From DASWTL01 sp966250385 (GTDB lineage: Bacteria; Bacteroidota; Bacteroidia; Sphingobacteriales; Sphingobacteriaceae), in contig CBINHC010000008.1 of the NCBI GenBank assembly GCA_966250385.1, positions 1-64,000 on the forward strand: 64,000 nucleotides of DNA, written 5' to 3'. The stretch's first letter is position 1; each line of letters opens with the position of its first letter. This document shows positions 41,000-47,711 of this stretch, in pieces. The translations under genes were made by a program, and so were the position numbers. The notes beneath the pieces are model-generated. The model ran no database searches and was not told the DNA's origin. It worked only from the letters and a program-made list of their open reading frames with translations.

Positions 41000-41138
41000 G
41001 CGTTCCGGGTTGCCGCCGATGCGCTGCACCTGTGTGCACGTCCTGTGCAACTCCTCCGCTAATTGCTAAACAAACGAACTGATTGCCAGTATTTTACAGG
41101 GTTAATTCGTAACTTATATCCAATCAACGTATTGGGTT

Positions 41139-41528
41139 ATGATAACATTAACTAGTGAGATTCATACTGGTCTCAGGAGAACAGATGAACAATTTGAGGA
41201 CGCCTTTGCCAGGGGTGATGCCGCGGCCGTAGCGGAATTGTATACCGATGACGCGATGCTGCTGCCGGCCGGAAGTGATTTTGTCAAAGGCCGGGACGCC
41301 ATCAGGCAGTACTGGCAGTCCGCCATGGACAAGGGCATCAGTTCGGTCAGGCTGACCATCCTGGAGATCGAAGATAATGCGGAGACCGCCGTCACCACAG
41401 GTGAATATATCCTGGCCTCCCGTGAAGGTGAAACAAAAGACAATGGGAAATACATGGTGGTATGGAAGCAACAGGGACACGACTGGAAGATGTACCGCGA
41501 TATATGGACAACCAGTGTATCCCAGTAA
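41139..41528 (+). CDS. SnoaL/NTF2-like protein (DUF4440, SgcJ/EcaC family)
   Basis: A 129-residue cone-fold domain of the DUF4440 type: helix DEQFEDAFARGDAAAVAELY, then TDDAMLLPAGSDFVKGRDAI and WKQQGHDWKMYRDIW. Members include isomerases, limonene-epoxide-hydrolase-like enzymes and proteins of unknown function. No signal peptide is seen. It has its own hairpin terminator downstream. Confidence 0.85.
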   Translation: MITLTSEIHTGLRRTDEQFEDAFARGDAAAVAELYTDDAMLLPAGSDFVKGRDAIRQYWQSAMDKGISSVRLTILEIEDNAETAVTTGEYILASREGETKDNGKYMVVWKQQGHDWKMYRDIWTTSVSQ

Positions 41529-41538
41529 GATCCTGCAT

Positions 41539-41564
41539 GAAAGGCTGCTCCAGGGCAGCCTTTC
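41539..41564 (+). terminator. Hairpin after the DUF4440 gene
   Basis: A perfect 10-bp stem (GAAAGGCTGC / GCAGCCTTTC) with a 6-nt loop lies 10 bp after the stop. The tail is C-rich, so termination may be partial. Confidence 0.55.
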
Positions 41565-41649
41565 CCCTACGCCCGTCCCGCTCACAGCGCCGCCCGTTTC
41601 CCGTTTCCGGTAATGTTTCCGACCGGCGCATCAAGCCGGCATAAAATCG

Positions 41650-41657
41650 TACTTTTG
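41650..41657 (+). promoter_or_regulatory. -7 box (TACTTTTG) before the DEAD-box-like gene
   Basis: Perfect TAnnTTTG match 22 bp before the GTG start at 41680. Confidence 0.5.
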
Positions 41658-41679
41658 CATCTCCTAAATATGAACGGTT

Positions 41680-42966
41680 GTGTGGTCAGAGAAATTAAAA
41701 TTAAGTAAGCAGTTATCCAGGTCAGTAACAGAAGCGGGTTTTCTGACTCCCAAAGAGATTCAGAGCAGAACACTTTCCCGGATCATCGGCGGGCATGACC
41801 TGATCGCGGTCGCCCCGGAGGGTTCCGGAAAGACGACGGCCTGGATTCTGGGCGTCCTGAGCCGGCTGAAATATGGTTTTGAAGAAGCCCCGAGGGCATT
41901 GGTGCTGGTCCCGACCCGGGAACGGGTGCAGGAAGTCGTTGAAAAGATCGATCTGCTGAATAAGAACAAATCCATCCGTGTCGTAGCGTTATATGCCACC
42001 CCGGGTACGGAAGCGCAAATGGATGCGCTTGCAGACGGCGCAGACATTGTCGTCGCGACTCCGGACCGTGCACGGGCCATTTACCTGAAATTAGGTTTGA
42101 ATCTCAATAAGATCATGATGCTGGTGATCGATGACGCCGAGGAAATTGTCCGGCAGGGTCTTCAGCTGCCTGTGGCGGAACTCGCCAACAGCATCACGCG
42201 CTGCCAGCACCTGGTCTTCACGACGGTTCTCCATGGAAAACTCGAACAGATGATCGATCCTTTCATGAAACTGCCGGCAGTGATCGAAGTGGACGAGCTT
42301 GAACAGGCGGGGACCGAATTTCACGACCAGCTGCTTTACCAGGTACCGAATTTCAGGACCAAAGTGAATCTGCTTAAACTTTTGCTGAACGATGATGAGG
42401 TGTTTACGCGTGTAGCAGTATCTGTCAATACCCGCCTTACGGCCGAGAAAGTCTATCAGCAATTGAAGCCCTCTTTGAAATCACAGGTCAGTATTCTGAA
42501 CCCGGTTTTCTTTGAATCGAACGGCGTGGAGTCCATCGAAGAGTTTCTTTCAGAAGAGGATGCCCGGGTTTTGATCATCGCCAACGAGATGGCAGACCAT
42601 GCGGACCTGAGCGGTCTTCCTTTCGTCATCCAGCTGGAGGTTCCTGAAGAAAAGGAACTGTTTTTGTCCCGCGTGATCCGGCCGGAAGGCTCAGATGCCG
42701 ATCTCTTTGCCATCACATTCGCCACCGACCTTGAACTGGGCCAGATCCGTAAGATCGAACAGGCCATGGGCCAGAAAATCGCCCTTGGCGAATTGCCCGA
42801 AGGATTGGTGATCGAGACCACGGACGAACCGAAGAAAGCAGCAAGGCCCGTACGGTCTGAGGAACCGCGCGGAGCCGCCTTTCATGAGAAGAAGCCCAGC
42901 AACGCCAAGGACTACAACTACAGCGCCGGCACGAAAGCCAAGATGAATAAGAAGAAAAAGCACTAG
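41680..42966 (+). CDS. Divergent DEAD-box-like RNA helicase with degenerate motifs
   Basis: The 428-residue protein has a two-domain helicase layout. It keeps the Q-motif region GFLTPKEIQ, motif I APEGSGKT (45-52) and motif Ia LVLVPTRE. Motif II reads DDAE (151-154) instead of DEAD, the SAT motif III is replaced by FTT, and I find no HRxGRxGR motif VI in the second domain, which ends in a Lys-rich tail (KAKMNKKKKH). The start is GTG; an in-frame TGA lies nine bases before it. It may bind ATP and RNA but is unlikely to be a normal processive helicase. The last codon sits at the edge of a 72-bp duplication. Confidence 0.8.
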   Translation: MWSEKLKLSKQLSRSVTEAGFLTPKEIQSRTLSRIIGGHDLIAVAPEGSGKTTAWILGVLSRLKYGFEEAPRALVLVPTRERVQEVVEKIDLLNKNKSIRVVALYATPGTEAQMDALADGADIVVATPDRARAIYLKLGLNLNKIMMLVIDDAEEIVRQGLQLPVAELANSITRCQHLVFTTVLHGKLEQMIDPFMKLPAVIEVDELEQAGTEFHDQLLYQVPNFRTKVNLLKLLLNDDEVFTRVAVSVNTRLTAEKVYQQLKPSLKSQVSILNPVFFESNGVESIEEFLSEEDARVLIIANEMADHADLSGLPFVIQLEVPEEKELFLSRVIRPEGSDADLFAITFATDLELGQIRKIEQAMGQKIALGELPEGLVIETTDEPKKAARPVRSEEPRGAAFHEKKPSNAKDYNYSAGTKAKMNKKKKH

Positions 42967-43105
42967 ATACAAAAAATGGGAAGCTTTCGGCTTCCCATTC
43001 TTATGTTGTATCCGGATGTTTATTTTAATATTTACTAGATACAAAAAATGGGAAGCTTTCGGCTTCCCATTCTTATGTTGTATCCGGATGTTTATTTTAA
43101 TATTT
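42962..43105. repeat. Exact tandem duplication of a 72-bp terminator segment
   Basis: Bases 42962-43033 and 43034-43105 are identical. Each copy holds the hairpin AATGGGAAGC-TTTCG-GCTTCCCATT preceded by six A residues, which is a minus-strand Rho-independent terminator that may also work in the plus direction. The duplicated unit spans from the stop codon of the plus-strand DEAD-box-like gene to the last codons of the minus-strand glycine-zipper gene. The exact identity implies a recent event, or an assembly error. Confidence 0.9.
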
Positions 43106-43606
43106 ATTCACCCGTCCGGTTTTACGGTCATGTGCCCGGCCGATCGCGTAACCGGTACCTGCGCCAACGACGCCTCCGATCACCGCTCCGCGAACGTCTT
43201 TTTTGTCAACCAGAATACCAGTGACCGCACCAGCTCCGGCACCTATAACTGCGCCTTTTGCAGCTGAACTCCAGCCCTTCTTAGCGGGTACTTTTTCAGG
43301 TTGTGCGTATGATCCCTGTCCTGAACCATATGAGTAGTTGGTCGACTTGCCGGTTGAGGAAGCAGACTGGGCTGCAACTTTGCGCTCAAGGGCGGCTACT
43401 CTTTCTTTTTCTTTGGCTGCGGCCAGTTCCTGCTGACGGCTTTCAGCTTTCTTAAAGCTGTCCAGCTTCAGGCTGTCCTTTACGTCTTTAATTGAGTTCT
43501 GTACAATCCGGATAGAATCCGCCTGCGAGACTGAACTTGTTTTTGTGTCGGTGTTGCATGCGGCAAAAACAGCAGCAATGGCAACAGCAATGATTGATTT
43601 TTTCAT
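43097..43606 (-). CDS. Glycine-zipper lipoprotein
   Basis: A 169-residue lipoprotein: signal with AVAIAAVFAAC and lipidated Cys17. A charged coiled-coil region at about 40-80 (RQQELAAAKEKERVAALERK) and a Ser/Tyr-rich linker follow. A glycine-zipper membrane segment comes next (AVIGAGAGAVTGILVDKKD, then GAVIGGVVGAGTGYAIGRA). Such YMGG-like proteins sit in the outer membrane or envelope. I chose the ATG at 43606 because the upstream start (43681) adds 25 polar residues before the signal peptide. The CA-rich leader is unstructured. Confidence 0.82.
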   Translation of the reverse strand: MKKSIIAVAIAAVFAACNTDTKTSSVSQADSIRIVQNSIKDVKDSLKLDSFKKAESRQQELAAAKEKERVAALERKVAAQSASSTGKSTNYSYGSGQGSYAQPEKVPAKKGWSSAAKGAVIGAGAGAVTGILVDKKDVRGAVIGGVVGAGTGYAIGRAHDRKTGRVNKY

Positions 43607-43917
43607 AGTAGGTGTGTTGGTGTTTAGTGTTTGTGTTTGCGTTTTCCTTGTTGTGTGTCTAAGTGGTCTCTTCCTGATCACCTATTCTTACGACTCGGCG
43701 AATGTTGGAAGGTTTATTTTAAAAACCAGTTTATCTACAAAACTGTGCCAGCTTTCAGGTTCCCACGCCTGAAGACTTAAGCACCCGTATATAACGTACG
43801 CGGCTGTGAAATCATATCCCGTTTTTACCACGGGAACCATAAAATCGTAAAACCTTTTAATTTACAGGGCTGTTAATTTTACAAAATTGCTCCGCGGAGC
43901 ATTAAAAAGTAATCATT
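43607..43917. other. Divergent intergenic region with several hairpins
   Basis: It separates the glycine-zipper gene from the phosphatase gene. Visible elements are TTCAGG/CCTGAA (43754-43773), CCCGT/ACGGG (43818-43834) and a perfect 14-bp palindrome (listed separately). No gene is seen. Confidence 0.5.
43888..43901. promoter_or_regulatory. Perfect palindrome TGCTCCGCGGAGCA
   Basis: Fourteen bases of perfect dyad symmetry end 16 bp before the ATG of the phosphatase gene, with symmetric AT flanks. It could be an operator or a leader hairpin. No regulator can be named. Confidence 0.4.
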
Positions 43918-44919
43918 ATGAGAATCGGAACGTGCTGTTGGAATGTATTGCTGTTTGTTGTTCTTTCTGTTGCCGTGAGTTGCCGGAAAGACTCCCCTTC
44001 ACCCGAGGTGGACCCCCTGCTGAGTCAGATCTCCTCCCCCGAATACGAAGATGACCTGTTATTCGTCGGAAAGCGGGATTTTCAGATCGAGACCACCGAG
44101 CCGGCCACATTCTCGTCAACCGACCCCAAAATCCGGATCTCATCCTCCGGCCGGATCAGCAGAATAACCTCCGCTGAGGTCGCAGCGATCGACGTGCACT
44201 GGACCGAAACCGGCAGAGTATCCCGGATATACGCGCTTGGCGCAACGGATGACGATTTTGACAGTCCTTATGACCGGTATCACGGCCGGGTGGCTACCGA
44301 CCCGGTGGCGGCCTACCGCAAAGGCTGGCAGACGCTGGCAAAGCTGCCTGACCCGGATACAACCTATGCCATCATTGTCCGGCATGGCGACGCCGACCAG
44401 GGGAGCGATCATGCCGACGGGCCGGATAACTGGTGGAAGTCCTGCGACGATCAGGTCGCCCGTCAGCTGAACGATACCGGCAAAGTTCACGCAGCCCGCC
44501 TGGGTGTCATATTTAAGGAACTCGGATTTCCGATTGAACGGGTGATCAGCAGTGAGTTCTGCAGGGCCAAATCAACGGCGGAGCTGATCAATGCCGGCCC
44601 GGAGATCAAAGTAGATGGCCGCATCAACCACCCGGAACATAACACGTTCGGGAATTTATTCCGGAATATGACGGAACTGGTGCAGGAGCAACCGGTGGAC
44701 GGCCGGATGACGCTGATCGTGACCCACCATCCGATCAATGAAAGGGGCAGGAACGTGCTGAGAACCTTCCCGGAAGTTTCCCCGTTCAGTTGGACCGGAG
44801 CCTATTTGGTTAAGATAGCGCCGGATAAAACGATGACCTATGAGGGCGCAGTTTCCTTTGATATGTTCGAGTACTGGAGCAACCGGAAGATGAACCGGTT
44901 GGGTCAGGCATCCCGATAG
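43918..44919 (+). CDS. Lipoprotein histidine phosphatase
   Basis: A 333-residue lipoprotein (signal LLFVVLSVAVSC) with an N-terminal domain of about 130 residues of unknown fold. A histidine phosphatase (phosphoglycerate-mutase-like) domain follows. The catalytic RHG is in YAIIVRHGDADQG, the second arginine in ISSEFCRAKSTAEL, and the second histidine in LIVTHHPINERG. Family members dephosphorylate sugars, proteins or nucleotides. Being outside the cytoplasm, it probably acts on external phosphate esters. The palindrome just upstream may be its operator. Confidence 0.87.
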   Translation: MRIGTCCWNVLLFVVLSVAVSCRKDSPSPEVDPLLSQISSPEYEDDLLFVGKRDFQIETTEPATFSSTDPKIRISSSGRISRITSAEVAAIDVHWTETGRVSRIYALGATDDDFDSPYDRYHGRVATDPVAAYRKGWQTLAKLPDPDTTYAIIVRHGDADQGSDHADGPDNWWKSCDDQVARQLNDTGKVHAARLGVIFKELGFPIERVISSEFCRAKSTAELINAGPEIKVDGRINHPEHNTFGNLFRNMTELVQEQPVDGRMTLIVTHHPINERGRNVLRTFPEVSPFSWTGAYLVKIAPDKTMTYEGAVSFDMFEYWSNRKMNRLGQASR

Positions 44920-44944
44920 CCTCCGGCTCTCTGTAATCTTTTTG

Positions 44945-44952
44945 TACTTTTG
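44945..44952 (+). promoter_or_regulatory. -7 box (TACTTTTG) before the S46 peptidase gene
   Basis: Perfect TAnnTTTG match 23 bp before the ATG at 44976. Confidence 0.5.
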
Positions 44953-44975
44953 AAGGACACACTGATTCAAAAAAT

Positions 44976-47150
44976 ATGAAAAGATACCTCAAGGCACTTT
45001 CCATTTCCGGATTACTGGTCCTGGCGGCCGGAAATTCTGCGTACACGCCGTTTGACGAGGGGATGTTCCCGCTCAGCGAGATCCGCAAGCTTGACCTGAA
45101 AAAGGCCGGCCTGAAGATCGATCAATCGGAAATCTATAATCCGGACGGCGTCAGTCTGATTGACGCGCTGGTGAACGTAGGCGGTTGTACCGGCTCCTTT
45201 ATTTCCGACGAAGGATTGATTATAACCAATCACCATTGTGCGTTCAGTGCCGTGCAACAGGCCAGCACGCCGGAAAAAGACTATCTGACCAAAGGATTTG
45301 TTGCGCATCAGCGTGACCAGGAGATCGAAGCCAAGGGGCTGACCTGCCGGATCACCGACAGCTACGAAGATGTATCAGACCGCGTACTCGGTGCCGTGGC
45401 CAACGTTACCGACCCTGCCTCCAGGCTCCGCGTCATTCAGGAGCAGCTGAAAAATATCGCCGCTGAAGCCGAAAAACAGGACCCCACGATCACCGCGGAG
45501 GTTTCTGAAATGTTCATCGGCAAAACGTATGTGCTGTTCCGGTATAAGACCATCAAAGACGTTCGGCTGGTCTATGTTCCGCAACGGAGTATCGGCGAAT
45601 TCGGCGGAGAGACCGATAACTGGGTATGGCCCCGCCATACCGGCGACTTCTCCTTCATGCGTGCCTATGTTGCGCCTGACGGATCACCTGCGGCCTTCGC
45701 CAGGGAGAATGTTCCGTACAAGCCGAAGAAATTCCTGAAAGTGAACCCGAACGGCGTTCAGGAAGAGGACTTCGTGTTCATCCTCGGATATCCCGGCAGG
45801 ACGTTCCGGAACCGGCCCGCCCAGTTTATTCAGCAGCAGCAGGACTACCTGCTCCCCTATGTATCCAACCTGTATGATTTCCAGAACCGGGTTATGGAAG
45901 AGGCCGGCAAAAAGAGTAAAGCTACCGAGCTGAAACTCGCCACCCGGATCAAGCGAAATGCGAACGTGATGAAGAACTATCGCGGGAAACTTAAAGGGCT
46001 TAACGGATTGAACCTGGTTGACCAGAAAAAACAGGAGGATGCGGCCCTGGCGGATTACATCCAGGGCAATAAGGACCTGAAAGAGAAGTACGGCAGTTTG
46101 ATGACGGATATTGACCAGTTGTATAAGACCATCTTCAGTGACGTATACAGGGATATGTGGCTGAGCCAGATCCACAGCAGCACCAGCCTGCTGAGTATTG
46201 CGCGCTCCGTGAACGGATTCAAGAACATGGTGGCGGCTGTACCGTCCTCACAGCGCTCCGCATACTTCAATGAACACGCCCCGGAATTCAAAGCCCGGTT
46301 GCAAGCCGTACTTGCAAGCTTTGATCCTGAAGCGGACCGGCTCATCCTGGGAAAGATGATCTCCGATGCGGCCAGGCTCCCGAAGAACCAGCGGGTTAGC
46401 GCGGTTGATAAGCAGGTCATGAAAGGTTTCAGCAACCAGGAGCAGACCGATAAGTTCGTGACGAACCTGCTTCAGTACAGTAAATTGAAGGATCCGGCCT
46501 TCGTGACGGAATCACTGCTTCGGTCACCTTCTTCCCTGGCCGCATATAATGACCCGCTTCTGGCCTTTGAAAAGGAGCTCAGCAGTCAGATCGCGGAACT
46601 CAAACCGGAAAAGGACCGCCGGGAAGGCCTCCTGAACAAGCTGATGGGCGACTATGTGGCGGTAAAGGAGAGCTTCCGGAAGAAGGATTTCATACCGGAC
46701 GCCAACAGTACGCTGCGGCTGACCTATGGCTACGTAAGGGGGTACTCCCCGGCGGATGCTTCCTACATGAAACCTTTCACTTCCGTAAAGGGTATACTGG
46801 AGAAGGGCGCCTCCGGAAATCCTGAGTTCGCCTACCCCAGGGAGATCAGTCAGCTGTGGCAGGCAAAGGACTTCGGTCCCTTCATTCATAAAGGAATTAA
46901 TGATGTGCCGGTCGCCTTCCTGTACAACCTGGATACCACCGGGGGGAATTCGGGGTCGCCGATCATGAATGCGGAAGGCGAACTGATCGGCGTCAACTTT
47001 GACCGCGCATATGAGGCGACGATCAATGACTACGCCTGGAACGAAAGTTACAGCCGGTCGATTGGCGTGGACATCCGGTATGTCCTGTGGGTAGCAGCGA
47101 AGATCGACAAGGCGGACTTCCTCTTAATAGAAATGGGAGTTAAGCTTTAA
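44976..47150 (+). CDS. S46-family dipeptidyl-peptidase, DPP11-like
   Basis: S46 peptidases remove dipeptides from peptide N-termini in the periplasm of Bacteroidota and are not found in animals. The 724-residue protein has a signal peptide and the triad TNHHC (His86/87), HTGDFSFMRAY (Asp224) and TGGNSGSP (Ser659). Arg677, 18 residues after the serine in VNFDRAYE, aligns with the arginine that gives P. gingivalis DPP11 its Asp/Glu preference; DPP7 has Gly there. An acidic-residue preference is therefore likely, though not proven. Confidence 0.92.
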   Translation: MKRYLKALSISGLLVLAAGNSAYTPFDEGMFPLSEIRKLDLKKAGLKIDQSEIYNPDGVSLIDALVNVGGCTGSFISDEGLIITNHHCAFSAVQQASTPEKDYLTKGFVAHQRDQEIEAKGLTCRITDSYEDVSDRVLGAVANVTDPASRLRVIQEQLKNIAAEAEKQDPTITAEVSEMFIGKTYVLFRYKTIKDVRLVYVPQRSIGEFGGETDNWVWPRHTGDFSFMRAYVAPDGSPAAFARENVPYKPKKFLKVNPNGVQEEDFVFILGYPGRTFRNRPAQFIQQQQDYLLPYVSNLYDFQNRVMEEAGKKSKATELKLATRIKRNANVMKNYRGKLKGLNGLNLVDQKKQEDAALADYIQGNKDLKEKYGSLMTDIDQLYKTIFSDVYRDMWLSQIHSSTSLLSIARSVNGFKNMVAAVPSSQRSAYFNEHAPEFKARLQAVLASFDPEADRLILGKMISDAARLPKNQRVSAVDKQVMKGFSNQEQTDKFVTNLLQYSKLKDPAFVTESLLRSPSSLAAYNDPLLAFEKELSSQIAELKPEKDRREGLLNKLMGDYVAVKESFRKKDFIPDANSTLRLTYGYVRGYSPADASYMKPFTSVKGILEKGASGNPEFAYPREISQLWQAKDFGPFIHKGINDVPVAFLYNLDTTGGNSGSPIMNAEGELIGVNFDRAYEATINDYAWNESYSRSIGVDIRYVLWVAAKIDKADFLLIEMGVKL

Positions 47151-47177
47151 CTGTACAGCAGACAACCCTTATTTTTG

Positions 47178-47208
47178 AAGCCGGTAGGGAGTACTTACCG
47201 GCTTTTTT
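47178..47208 (+). terminator. Terminator of the S46 peptidase gene
   Basis: A 9-bp stem (AAGCCGGTA / TACCGGCTT) is followed by six T residues, 28 bp after the stop. A TATTTTTG box (47170-47177) overlaps its 5' side and could be the promoter of the next gene. Confidence 0.8.
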
Positions 47209-47251
47209 GCGGAATACATTTCCGTGTAAACGAATTTTAAACATTGTAAGA

Positions 47252-47500
47252 ATGAGAATAATTGCAGAGATGCCGCATCCCGATTGTAAGATCAGTATCT
47301 TCTCGATGAACGGCAAGTTCCTGATCAAGCTGGAGCAGGGCGGACTGGAACAGACCTACAAACTCGCAGAAGCCGACGTGACCGACGGGGTAAACGGGGT
47401 TTTCCAGATCCTGGATGACGAATTCATGGAACAGGCGACTGCCCGGTTCAGGGCCATGCGGCAGGACTTCAACGCAGCCTTTAAGCGGCATGAATACTAG
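47252..47500 (+). CDS. Conserved small hypothetical protein, about 82 residues
   Basis: Unrecognised but plausible small protein. The likely ATG at 47252 gives a sequence that starts with an MRIIAEMPHPDCKISIFSMNG beta segment, continues with KFLIKLEQGGLEQTYKL and ends in a helix (QATARFRAMRQDFNAAFKRH). An earlier in-frame start at 47207 overlaps the terminator T tract and is less likely. There is no signal peptide. Confidence 0.65.
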   Translation: MRIIAEMPHPDCKISIFSMNGKFLIKLEQGGLEQTYKLAEADVTDGVNGVFQILDDEFMEQATARFRAMRQDFNAAFKRHEY

Positions 47501-47711
47501 AGGCAGATCTTCTATCTGGCTAGTTTATAACTGGTTATTATTTGAAACAGAATAATATTTGGTTGCCGGATGTCCGCAGCGTTCGCCCATGAATCTGCGA
47601 TCTAAACTGATAATTCACTGAACGAATATAACGCACTGTTAACTAGTTGTTAAACGAGATGCGAGAAATTTAATTTGGCCCGGCAGCCCGTCTGAGGAAA
47701 CTGCCGGATCC

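Noticed and set aside
40040..41050. 336-residue minus-strand frame across rluF and the small acidic gene
   Set aside because: It crosses two supported plus-strand genes, including the RluF active site, and shows no domain.
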